Positions 1-8,636 of a stretch of 9,461 bases of DNA are shown one piece after another. How positions within the stretch are numbered: the first letter of the stretch is position 1; every line of letters begins with the position of its first letter. The position numbers were made by a program, and so were the translations under genes. The stretch spans positions 1-9,461 of the forward strand of contig QGUQ01000050.1 in assembly GCA_003242195.1 (NCBI GenBank), in the 5' to 3' direction. The notes below the pieces were generated by a model. The model was not told the DNA's origin. It ran no database searches and was given only the letters and a program-made list of their open reading frames with translations. The stretch comes from Bacillota bacterium. Lineage in GTDB: Bacteria > Bacillota > Sulfobacillia > Thermaerobacterales > Thermaerobacteraceae.

Positions 1-126
1 GCCTTCATCCGCACCGACGAGAACGAGGCCGCCTGCCGGGCCGTGCTGGACGCGGTGAACCGGCTGTTCGTCCTGGTGGAACAGATGGTACCGGAAGGAA
101 CTGAAGCAGGGAGTGCGAATGAGTGA
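1..126 (+). CDS. C-terminal fragment of an unidentified protein
   Basis: Frame 1 is open from the window edge to a TGA at 124-126 and gives 41 residues, beginning AFIRTDENEAACRAVLDAVN and ending in a short polar tail. In the first 20 codons almost every third base is G or C, which matches the real genes of this window, and frame 2 is closed by a stop within the same stretch; this supports coding in frame 1. The segment looks like a small alpha/beta domain ending in an amphipathic helix (residues about 9-30). I do not recognise the family from so little sequence, and the start lies outside the window. The gene ends just before a hairpin at 132-168 that may end its transcript. Confidence 0.6.
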   Translation, partial: AFIRTDENEAACRAVLDAVNRLFVLVEQMVPEGTEAGSANE

Positions 127-131
127 TTATG

Positions 132-168
132 GGCCGGTGTGGAAATGTTTTCCGCCACATAACCGGCC
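132..168 (+). terminator. Hairpin just after the first gene, possible terminator
   Basis: GGCCGGT (132-138) pairs with ACCGGCC (162-168). The interior can pair further, either GGAAA (141-145) with TTTCC (149-153) or TGTGG (138-142) with CCACA (155-159). It begins 5 nt after the stop codon at 126, the usual place for a terminator, but no T-tract follows (the next bases are TCATTAATG). It may therefore be a weak terminator, an mRNA 3'-end stabiliser, or part of the leader structure of the next gene. Confidence 0.35.
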
Positions 169-193
169 TCATTAATGCATTTGAACAGGTTTG

Positions 194-400
194 GGTTGCT
201 GTGGACCGGCGTACCCTGACGTGGCCATGAGCGGAGCGCGCTCCCGGGCGGCCGAGCGGTCGCCGCGGGGGCTCTTGAAGCGGAGCGATCTGGTCATGGC
301 CCGTTTGATCAAGGTTCTGCTCGTTCTGACTACGCTGGTTCTCGCTGCTGGGTCCAGCTTCCAGGTCAAGGGTTGATCCCTGCGCCGGTCCACAGCAACC
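194..400. repeat. 207-bp element bounded by a perfect 18-bp inverted repeat
   Basis: GGTTGCTGTGGACCGGCG at 194-211 is the exact reverse complement of 383-400, with 171 bp between the arms. In RNA the stem could extend outward by two G-U pairs (193/401 and 192/402). The interior holds smaller symmetric pieces: the palindrome GAGCGCGCTC at 234-243, a GCGG/CCGC hairpin at 255-265, and the 8-bp direct repeat GCGGAGCG at 231-238 and 280-287. It also encloses a small ORF (296-376). The right arm ends 26 bp before the HD-GYP start codon. It could be a miniature transposable element with terminal inverted repeats or a structured 5' leader. I see no clear target-site duplication next to the arms. Confidence 0.6.
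296..376 (+). CDS. Possible small hydrophobic peptide (26 aa)
   Basis: An ATG at 296 opens a 26-codon frame ending at TGA 374-376. GGAG (282-285) lies 10 nt upstream as a plausible ribosome binding site. The product starts MARLIKVLLVLTTLVLAAGS and ends SFQVKG: two basic residues, a hydrophobic run of about 15 residues, then small residues and a short polar tail. This is the layout of a signal peptide or a single-span membrane peptide. It lies inside the inverted-repeat element and stops 50 bp before the HD-GYP start, so it could be co-transcribed with that gene. The frame can be extended upstream to a TTG at 191, but that start has no good binding site and the added residues look unlike protein. 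No known family is recognised; it could be a leader peptide, a small exported signal, a toxin-like peptide, or chance. Confidence 0.3.
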   Translation: MARLIKVLLVLTTLVLAAGSSFQVKG

Positions 401-426
401 TGCATGCTTGTTAGGGGATAACGAAG

Positions 427-1797
427 ATGTCCTCCAGAAAATGGGAGTGGGACCGGATCAAAGGGTATCTCCTTTATGTGATAGCGGTTATTGTTGCATG
501 CTTGTTGCTCTTCGGGCCACGTGACTGGCAGCAGGCAGGAGTCACCCTCTTCTTTCTCGCCTTGACATTGCTCGCAGAGGCGTTTCAAATACAATTACCC
601 CTCGTACGTGGTTCGATTTCCATCAGCTTTGTTACGATATATGCGACAGTAATCTCTCAAGGGATATGGCCTGGAATCTTTGTGGCCGCATTCGGGACGG
701 TTAGCCCCGATGATTTTGTTCGCAAGATCCCGTTGTCGGCGATTTTGTATAACCGACTACAGTTGGGAGCTTCTGCTGCGTTGGCGGGATGGGTTTTCTA
801 TGCATTCCATGGGAAGACGGATATCGTAGATTGGCAAGCCATTGGGGCCTTCGGGCTTGGAGGCCTTACGTACTTCATGAGTAACGCCACATTCTTCATA
901 TTCTACGTCACTACTCTCAGTACTCAGAGGGTGCCGCTGCGTCGCCTGCTCCGAGAATTGAGGGTTCCACTGATTACAAATTATCTAGCTCTCTTGCCAT
1001 TGGCCTATCTCATCGCCGTAATCTTCGATCGCATCGGAGTCTTCGGTGTAGCCCTCTTCTTGCTTCCGCTAATGGTCGCACGCGTTTCCTTCCAACGGTA
1101 CGTCGACATGTACCAGATGTTCCTTGGGACCATTCGGGCGCTGGCAGTGGCGCTTGAGGCCAAGGACCGCTACACCTACGGCCACGCCGACCGCGTGGCC
1201 CGTCTTTCTGTCGAGATCGGCAAGCGGCTCGGCATGAGCGACCACGAACTGGAGATCCTCCAGTACGCGGCCATTCTCCACGACATCGGCAAGATCGGGA
1301 TCCGGGACGAGGTCCTCAACAAACCGGGGAGGTACACGCCCGAGGAGTTCGAAGAGATGAAGCGCCACCCCGTGATCGGGGCGCGGATCGTGGCCAGCGT
1401 CAAGGCGCTGGAGCAGGGTGCCGACTGGATCCGGCACCATCACGAGCGCTACGACGGAACCGGGTATCCGGACGGCCTCAAAGGGGAGGAGATCCCCCTG
1501 GGGGCGCGGATCATCGCCGTCGCCGATGCTTTCGACGCCATGCTCTACGACCGGCCCTACAAGGCCGGCCGGCCCCTGCCCGAGGTGATCGAGGAGTTCA
1601 AGCGTTCCTCGGGCACCCACTTCGACCCGAAGGTCGTCGACGTGCTCCTGGAACTGATCCAGGACCCGCGCCGGGCAGCCGAGCTGACGAGGCCTCCGGA
1701 GCTCAGCTTCATCGAGTTCGTGGGTACGCTCAACGGGCCCGTGGCCGTCCCTTCCGCCCGCCAGGAGGCTGCGGCCGCCGACGAACCACGCCCGTGA
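427..1797 (+). CDS. Membrane-anchored HD-GYP protein, probable c-di-GMP phosphodiesterase
   Basis: A 456-residue protein. Residues 1 to about 222 are hydrophobic with several membrane spans (for example about 13-30, 38-55, 66-90, 140-162 and 183-216), resembling the integral-membrane sensor modules (MASE type, perhaps MASE9) found ahead of HD-GYP domains. Residues about 232-415 form a full HD-GYP domain: H253 in GHADRV, H285-D286 with K289, H314, H338-H339, GYP at 346-348, D367 and K379, then GTHFDP at 396-401. With all expected metal and catalytic positions present, hydrolysis of cyclic di-GMP at the inner membrane face is the likely role; the input signal is unknown. The ATG at 427 has AGGGGA at 413-418, 8 nt upstream. 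The C-terminal tail (about 416-456) is Pro/Ala-rich and probably unstructured. Composition shifts inside the gene: 541-660 is 45% GC by count, while 1501-1560 is 68%. Confidence 0.92.
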   Translation: MSSRKWEWDRIKGYLLYVIAVIVACLLLFGPRDWQQAGVTLFFLALTLLAEAFQIQLPLVRGSISISFVTIYATVISQGIWPGIFVAAFGTVSPDDFVRKIPLSAILYNRLQLGASAALAGWVFYAFHGKTDIVDWQAIGAFGLGGLTYFMSNATFFIFYVTTLSTQRVPLRRLLRELRVPLITNYLALLPLAYLIAVIFDRIGVFGVALFLLPLMVARVSFQRYVDMYQMFLGTIRALAVALEAKDRYTYGHADRVARLSVEIGKRLGMSDHELEILQYAAILHDIGKIGIRDEVLNKPGRYTPEEFEEMKRHPVIGARIVASVKALEQGADWIRHHHERYDGTGYPDGLKGEEIPLGARIIAVADAFDAMLYDRPYKAGRPLPEVIEEFKRSSGTHFDPKVVDVLLELIQDPRRAAELTRPPELSFIEFVGTLNGPVAVPSARQEAAAADEPRP

Positions 1798-1827
1798 GGT
1801 CCGGCCCGCTGGACGGCGACGGGCACC

Positions 1828-1844
1828 GGCCCGGGTCCCGGGCC
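1828..1844. repeat. GC-rich perfect palindrome after the HD-GYP gene
   Basis: GGCCCGGG (1828-1835) and CCCGGGCC (1837-1844) are exact reverse complements around one T. As RNA this gives a short, very stable hairpin (six pairs with a five-base loop) 30 nt after the HD-GYP stop. No T-tract follows, so it is at best a weak terminator; a protein-binding palindrome or mRNA end protection is also possible. Confidence 0.35.
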
Positions 1845-1874
1845 TTGAGCCTGGACCGGGTTCTGTGGTGTGAT
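1845..1874 (+). promoter_or_regulatory. Candidate promoter for the DUF5317 gene
   Basis: TTGAGC (1845-1850) and TGTGAT (1869-1874) each match four of six bases of the -35 and -10 consensus, with an 18-bp spacer and an extended -10 TG at 1866-1867. It directly follows the palindrome at 1828-1844 and would place the transcript start about 55 bp before the DUF5317 start codon. The match is moderate, and read-through from the HD-GYP gene is equally possible. Confidence 0.3.
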
Positions 1875-1938
1875 ATCGCCGTAGGGGCCGGGCCGGCCGA
1901 CCCCGAAGCGCGGCACGCGGAGCAAGGTGGGCTGGTCG

Positions 1939-2520
1939 ATGTTCCTGGTGACGCTGGGGCTGGCCATCATGGTCGGTTGGCTGCGGGGAGGCCGGCTGGG
2001 CCGGCTGGCGGGGCTGCCGTTGCGGTGGGTCGTTCTCCTGCCTGTTCCCTTCGTGATACGGGCGATGCTCCTGCACCCGCGGGCCGGCGAGGTGCCGCTC
2101 CTGGCCCAGTGGGCACCGGTGCTGCAAGGTCTGGCCTACGGCTTGCTGGTTTTCCTTTCCGCGGTCAACCTCCACTTGCCGGGTTCGTCCTTCCTGCTGG
2201 CGGGGACCCTGGCCAACGCGGTGGTGATCCTGGCCAACGGTGGCCGCATGCCCGTTTCCGAGGCGGCCGTGCGGATCGCCGCGGGCGGCGAGCGGGTGAC
2301 GGCGCTGGCGGTTCTCCACGGCGAGCGGAGTCTGACCCACCAGCTCTTGACACCCGATACGCGATTGCCCTGGCTGGCCGACATCCTTCCCCTGCCACGG
2401 CCCTTCCCCTTCCCGTCGGTGGCGAGCCTGGGGGACGTGCTCATCGCGGTGGGCCTGTTCTGGTTGGTTCTCCGCAGCATGGGGGCGGCAGGGGCGCGGG
2501 TGGCACGCGGCGCCGTTTGA
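1939..2520 (+). CDS. DUF5317 family integral membrane protein
   Basis: A 193-residue hydrophobic protein with about five predicted membrane spans (2-16, 27-46, 61-78, 84-101 and 163-180). Marks of the DUF5317 family are NGGRMPV at 100-106, LPWLADILPLP at 143-153 and the terminal SLGDVLIAVGLF at 163-174. The family is common in Firmicutes and related phyla and its biochemical function is not known. The ATG at 1939 is chosen because AAGGTGG (1924-1930) sits 8 nt upstream. A GTG at 1927 in the same frame would add MGWS but has a poorly spaced site. A longer overlapping frame at 1794-2540 is rejected because it lacks any family signature. The TGA at 2518-2520 lies within the -35 box of the next promoter. 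Confidence 0.88.
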   Translation: MFLVTLGLAIMVGWLRGGRLGRLAGLPLRWVVLLPVPFVIRAMLLHPRAGEVPLLAQWAPVLQGLAYGLLVFLSAVNLHLPGSSFLLAGTLANAVVILANGGRMPVSEAAVRIAAGGERVTALAVLHGERSLTHQLLTPDTRLPWLADILPLPRPFPFPSVASLGDVLIAVGLFWLVLRSMGAAGARVARGAV

Positions 2521-2546
2521 AGCGGGTTCCGGCTCCGTGATAAAAT
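2517..2546 (+). promoter_or_regulatory. Candidate secA promoter
   Basis: TTGAAG (2517-2522) matches four of six bases of a -35 box and overlaps the DUF5317 stop codon. TAAAAT (2541-2546) matches five of six bases of a -10 box and is preceded by an extended -10 TG at 2538-2539. The spacer is 18 bp. Transcription should start near 2552-2554, about 60 nt before the secA start codon and about 20 nt before the terminator hairpin at 2572. It is the best housekeeping-type promoter I found in the window. Confidence 0.55.
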
Positions 2547-2571
2547 CGACGGGGTTTGGAGTTCAGGGTTC

Positions 2572-2594
2572 CCGGCGAGTCCCGCCGGTTTTTT
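2572..2594 (+). terminator. Intrinsic terminator in the secA leader
   Basis: CCGGCG (2572-2577), loop AGTCC, CGCCGG (2583-2588), then six T residues (2589-2594): a textbook Rho-independent terminator. It ends 19 nt before the secA ATG and 4 nt before the secA SD site (AGGAG, 2599-2603), and it lies downstream of the best promoter. It can end transcripts from the DUF5317 gene, but any transcript reaching secA from upstream must pass it, so it may also act as an attenuator. I see no convincing antiterminator pairing in the short leader. Confidence 0.75.
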
Positions 2595-2613
2595 CGTCAG
2601 GAGATGAGCGCTC

Positions 2614-5379
<2,766 letters not shown>

Positions 5380-5415
5380 CGAGTCGGTGAGCCGGACGAA
5401 GCTCGCACGGTGTGA

Positions 5416-5436
5416 AGGTCCCTGGTCCGCGGACCT
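5416..5436 (+). other. Hairpin between secA and prfB
   Basis: AGGTCC (5416-5421) can pair with GGACCT (5431-5436). Alternatively GGTCCGCGGACC (5424-5435) is a perfect 12-bp palindrome, so two exclusive pairings share the 3' arm. No T-tract follows, so it is not a standard terminator; secA and prfB, 91 bp apart with no recognisable promoter between them, may be co-transcribed. A role as a processing or regulatory site is only a possibility. Confidence 0.35.
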
Positions 5437-5470
5437 CTGATCATGGGGCAAGCGGAAGGAGGAGTGGATC

Positions 5471-6641
5471 GTGTGGGACGAGTTTCTCCGTAAGATTCGT
5501 GCCCTGCGTCCACGCCTGGAAGAATTGAGGGATGATCTTTGACCTCGCCGGCAAGCGGCAGGAGATCGCGCGCATCGAGCAGGCGATGACCGCGCCCGGC
5601 TTCTGGGACGATGCGCAGCGGGCCCAGCAGGCCGTTCGCGAGCTCAAGCTGCTCAAGGGGCCGGTGGAGCGCTACGAGGAGATCGAGCGCAAGCTGGACG
5701 ACCTGCAGGTGCTGGCCGAGCTGGCGGCGGAGGAAGAGGACACATCCGTCCTGCCCGAGCTGGAGGCGGAACTCCGCCAGGTGGAGGAGTCCATGCGCCA
5801 GCTGGAGCTGGACCTGCTCCTGACGGGGCCTTACGACAGCTACGACGCCATCGTCTCCCTGCATCCCGGGGCCGGCGGCACCGAGTCCCAGGACTGGGCC
5901 CAGATGCTCTTCCGCATGTACACGCGCTGGGCGGAGGACCACGGCTTCCAGGTGGAGGTCCTCGACCTCCTGGAGGGCGAGGAGGCCGGGATCAAGAGCG
6001 TGACCTTTGCCGTGCGCGGGCCCAACGCCTACGGGTACCTGCGCAGCGAGCACGGCGTGCACCGCCTGGTCCGGATCTCGCCCTTCGATGCGGCGGGACG
6101 CCGGCACACGTCCTTCGCCTCGGTGGACGTGCTGCCCGACCTGGGCGACAGCCCCGAGATCGAGATCCGGCCGGAAGACCTGCGGATCGACGTATTCCGC
6201 GCCGGCGGCCACGGCGGCCAGCACGTGAACAAGACGGAGTCGGCGGTGCGCATCGTCCACCTGCCGACGGGCATCGTTGCTACGTGCCAGAACGAGCGCT
6301 CCCAGCATGCCAACAAGGAGACGGCGATGAAGATCCTGAAGGCGCGCCTGGCCCGCTACTACGAGGAGCAGCGCCTCAAGCAGATCGCCGAGCTGCGGGG
6401 CGACGTGGGCGAGATCGCGTGGGGCAACCAGATCCGTTCCTACGTCTTCCAGCCCTACACCCTGGTCAAGGACCACCGGACCAACGTGGAGATCGGCAAC
6501 GTGCAGGCGGTCATGGACGGCCACATCGACCCGTTCATCAACGCCTACCTCAAGTGGGAGGCGTCCCGCAGCGGGGGATCTGCCAACCGGCGGGAACGGC
6601 AGGAGGCGGGCGCGCCGAACGGGTCGGCCCGGCCCCGGTGA
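5471..6641 (+). CDS. prfB: Peptide chain release factor 2 (programmed +1 frameshift)
   Basis: RF2 recognises UGA and UAA stop codons on the ribosome and triggers release of the finished protein. The full product joins 5471-5539 to 5541-6641, giving 389 residues. Translation starts at GTG 5471 with AAGGAGG at 5456-5462, 8 nt upstream, reads 23 codons to CTT, meets an in-frame TGA (5540-5542) and must slip +1 to continue with GAC (5541). The first 23 residues end LEELRDDL and match the usual RF2 N-terminal helix, which the ATG 5532 reading would lose. The stop-recognition tripeptide SPF is at 203-205, in VRISPFD, and the catalytic GGQ at 248-250, in AGGHGGQHVNKTES. The C-terminus carries a polar tail of about 24 residues beyond the conserved YLKWEASR, so the protein is somewhat longer than the roughly 365 residues typical of the family. 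A large hairpin follows the gene. Confidence 0.97.
5528..5543 (+). promoter_or_regulatory. RF2 programmed +1 frameshift site
   Basis: The site reads AGG GAT GAT CTT TGA C. CTT TGA C is the canonical RF2 slip: the leucyl-tRNA on CUU re-pairs with UUU and the next codon read is GAC. AGGGA at 5528-5532 is the internal SD-like element, and its A lies 9 nt before the C of CTT, the same distance as in Escherichia coli prfB (AGG GGG TAT CTT TGA C). The slow decoding of the in-frame UGA when RF2 is scarce makes this a feedback loop on RF2 level. The mechanism is known from other bacteria; its presence here is read from the sequence. Confidence 0.95.
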
Positions 6642-6682
6642 GGGGCAGCTCCGGTCAGGATCGGCTGCGCAAGGGGAAGCCG

Positions 6683-6725
6683 CAGTGGGGCGTGGACCGG
6701 CGGGCACCCGGGCCACGCCCCGCTG
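6683..6725 (+). terminator. Large hairpin between prfB and ftsE
   Basis: CAGTGGGGCGTGG (6683-6695) pairs with CCACGCCCCGCTG (6713-6725): 13 base pairs, one of them G-U. Inside the 17-nt loop, CCGG (6697-6700) can pair with CCGG (6708-6711). It begins 42 nt after the prfB stop and is followed by T-rich but interrupted sequence (GGTGTTGGTTTCCTGTTG), so it is a plausible though imperfect terminator separating prfB from the ftsE-ftsX unit. I found no convincing promoter in the remaining 126 bp before ftsE. Confidence 0.5.
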
Positions 6726-6851
6726 GGTGTTGGTTTCCTGTTGCCTTCACCATCAGATTCCAGCCCAATCCCATGGCGCCCATGGCAGGGTTTGTCCAGC
6801 TTCCGTCGAAGTACGGCGAGACGCGGGAAATGTCGAGAGGTGGCGGCCTCC

Positions 6852-7538
6852 GTGATCGAATTCATCAACGTCAGCAAGGTGTATGCCAACGGTGTGACCG
6901 CCTTGCGGGACGTGAGCCTGCACATCGGCCGGGGCGAATTCGTGTTCCTGGTGGGGCCGTCCGGCGCGGGGAAGTCCACCCTGGTGCGCCTGATCTACCG
7001 CGAGGAAGTGGCCACCCGCGGCATTGTCCTGGTCGACGGGCTCAACCTGGGCCGCCTGCGGCGGCGTGACGTGCCCTTCCTCCGCCGCCAGATGGGTGTC
7101 GTCTTTCAGGATTTCAAGCTCCTTCCCAATCGCACGGCCTACGAGAACGTCGCCTTTGCCATGTTCGTCACCGGGCACACGCGTCGGCAGATCCGGCGCC
7201 GGGTTCCCGAGGTGCTGGAGCTGGTGGGGCTCGCCCACAAGGCCGACGCGCTGCCGTCGGAGCTCTCGGGCGGCGAACAGCAGCGCGTGGCCGTGGCCCG
7301 GGCAGTGGTCAACTATCCGAAGATCCTGCTGGCGGACGAGCCCACGGGGAATCTCGATCCCGAGACGGCGTGGGGCATCATGGAGCTGCTGGTGGAGATC
7401 AACCGCCGGGGTACGACCGTGGTGGTCGCGACCCATGCCCAGTCCATCGTCAACGCCCTGAGGCGCCGTGTGATCCGCCTGGAGGGCGGCCGCGTGATCG
7501 GAGACGAACCGCAAGGGGTGTACGAGCGTGCGATTTGA
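6852..7538 (+). CDS. ftsE: Cell-division ATP-binding protein FtsE
   Basis: A 228-residue ABC ATPase, the usual FtsE size. It sits under the membrane protein FtsX and uses ATP to control peptidoglycan hydrolase activation at division. Walker A is GPSGAGKST (35-43), the Q-loop Q86 is in VFQDFKLLPNRTAYENVAF, the strongly FtsE-like stretch, the signature is LSGGEQQR (138-145), Walker B is ILLADEP (158-164) and the H-loop histidine is H195. The GTG at 6852 is chosen because AGAGGTGG (6836-6843) lies 8 nt upstream and because FtsE proteins begin MIEFxNVSKxY, as here. The frame stays open back to a TTG at 6741, but the extra 37 residues do not resemble the family. The gene overlaps ftsX by 11 nt, which suggests translational coupling. 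Confidence 0.96.
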   Translation: MIEFINVSKVYANGVTALRDVSLHIGRGEFVFLVGPSGAGKSTLVRLIYREEVATRGIVLVDGLNLGRLRRRDVPFLRRQMGVVFQDFKLLPNRTAYENVAFAMFVTGHTRRQIRRRVPEVLELVGLAHKADALPSELSGGEQQRVAVARAVVNYPKILLADEPTGNLDPETAWGIMELLVEINRRGTTVVVATHAQSIVNALRRRVIRLEGGRVIGDEPQGVYERAI

Positions 7539-8415
7539 CACGCTGGCGTACTTCCTGCGGGAGGCGCTGGTCGGCATCCGGCGGAACGGGTTCATGAGCT
7601 TTGCATCGGCGTCGACCGTGTTCGTCTCCCTGGCAGTCCTCAGCCTGTTGTTGGTCGTGGCAGCCAACGTGCGCAACCTGGCCGAGTACGTGGAGTCCCA
7701 GGTTGCGGTGGTGGCCTTCATGGACTCGCGGACTCCCCGGGAGGAGTCCCGGGCCCTGGAGGCTCGTATCGCCCAGCTGCCCGGTGTGGCGGGGACGCGG
7801 TTCGTCACGCGCGAGCAGGCCCTGGCCGAGTTGAAGGAGATGTTCGGTGACCGGGCCGACCTGCTGGAAGGCGTCGAGCGCGAGAACCCGCTCCGCGACT
7901 CCATCGAGGTTCGACTGGCCGATCCTCGCTACGCCGACCAGGTGGTGCAGACCCTGAACGCCGCCGAGGGCGTGGCCGATGTCAAGTACAGGAGGGACCT
8001 GGCCGATCGCATCCGCCGGGTAGGCGAGGCGGTGCGCATCGGTTCGGCCGCGCTGGTGGCGCTTCTGGGGACGGCAACCTTGTTCCTCATCGCCAACACC
8101 ATTCGCCTGACCGTGTACGCGCGCCGGCGGGAGATCCAGATCATGAAGCTGGTGGGGGCCACCGACTGGTTCATCCGCTGGCCCCTCCTGATCGAAGGCG
8201 TGTTGCTGGGGCTGGTCGGCGCCGGCGCGGCTGCGGCCCTGACGTGGTGGGGCTACCAGCGGCTCATGACGGAGATCGCCCAATCCATGCCCTTCGTGCC
8301 GGTGGTGCCGGAGCACCCCCTGTTGACGCAAGTGTCCCAGGTGCTCCTGCTGGCAGGCGCGTTGCTGGGAGCCTTGGGCAGCAGCATTTCCTTGCGGCGC
8401 CACCTGCGGGTGTAA
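7528..8415 (+). CDS. ftsX: Cell-division membrane protein FtsX
   Basis: A 295-residue permease-like protein that partners FtsE. It has the FtsX layout: a short cytoplasmic N-terminus with FLREALVGIRRNGFMSFAS (10-28), membrane span 1 at about 24-46, an extracellular domain at about 50-168 that includes FVTREQALAELKEMFG, and three further spans at about 172-193, 217-240 and 267-289. The conserved stretch RREIQIMKLVGATDWFIRWP (200-219) links spans 2 and 3. The extracellular domain in this family contacts a coiled-coil hydrolase or activator, and such a protein is encoded just downstream. The GTG at 7528 has AAGGGG (7513-7518) 9 nt upstream, inside ftsE. No frameshift or truncation is seen. Confidence 0.95.
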   Translation: MRFDTLAYFLREALVGIRRNGFMSFASASTVFVSLAVLSLLLVVAANVRNLAEYVESQVAVVAFMDSRTPREESRALEARIAQLPGVAGTRFVTREQALAELKEMFGDRADLLEGVERENPLRDSIEVRLADPRYADQVVQTLNAAEGVADVKYRRDLADRIRRVGEAVRIGSAALVALLGTATLFLIANTIRLTVYARRREIQIMKLVGATDWFIRWPLLIEGVLLGLVGAGAAAALTWWGYQRLMTEIAQSMPFVPVVPEHPLLTQVSQVLLLAGALLGALGSSISLRRHLRV

Positions 8416-8582
8416 CAACTCGCTGGTGGGAATCGAAACCGCCCGCCGGTCTGCGGGGGCCGGCAGGTCGACATGATGATCGCCAGGGGTGGAGAGGGCA
8501 GGCTCCACCTCCGGTGGCGGGTGCGGAGCGGGGTTGCGGTATCGGGTTTCCGTCGCCCCAGCCCGCGAATCAGCCGGCGATC

Positions 8583-8636
8583 CGGGGAGGACGAGCAATT
8601 CGGGGAGGACGGGTGATCCGGGGAGGGCAGCAGGAT
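8583..8636 (+). repeat. Three 18-bp tandem repeats containing an SD-like core
   Basis: CGGGGAGG occurs at 8583, 8601 and 8619, exactly 18 bp apart. The units are CGGGGAGGACGAGCAATT, CGGGGAGGACGGGTGATC and CGGGGAGGGCAGCAGGAT, so the first two share ten leading bases and the third nine of those ten. The third copy supplies the SD site (GGAGG, 8622-8626) 8 nt before the ATG at 8635; the others are extra SD-like cores 18 and 36 bp further upstream with no start codon of this gene in range. The rest of the 8416-8634 gap has a short CCCGC/GCGGG hairpin (8442-8457) without a T-tract and nothing else I can name. Confidence 0.75.

Noticed and set aside
305..333. Possible promoter TTGATC with 17-bp spacer and GACTAC
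   Set aside because: The -10 match is only two of six and the site lies inside the small ORF; not supportable.
127..426. Cyclic-di-GMP riboswitch before the HD-GYP gene
   Set aside because: The leader is structured, but I cannot find the conserved core of either known c-di-GMP riboswitch class.
1069..2340. Long open frame on the minus strand opposite the HD-GYP and DUF5317 genes
   Set aside because: It is the shadow of GC-rich coding sequence: no family resemblance, His/Arg/Gly/Pro-heavy composition, and it crosses two well-supported genes and their gap.
1794..2540. 248-codon + strand frame overlapping the DUF5317 gene
   Set aside because: The overlapping frame with start 1939 carries clear DUF5317 motifs and membrane segments; this one is Gly/Arg/Pro-rich without signatures.
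6741..6851. N-terminal extension of FtsE to a TTG at 6741
   Set aside because: The 37 extra residues do not resemble FtsE proteins, and the GTG at 6852 has a well-placed SD site and the family's conserved start.
8473..8616. 47-codon ORF between ftsX and the coiled-coil gene
   Set aside because: It is Arg-rich, has only a weak, close SD site, runs through the tandem repeats and has no signal peptide or family features.
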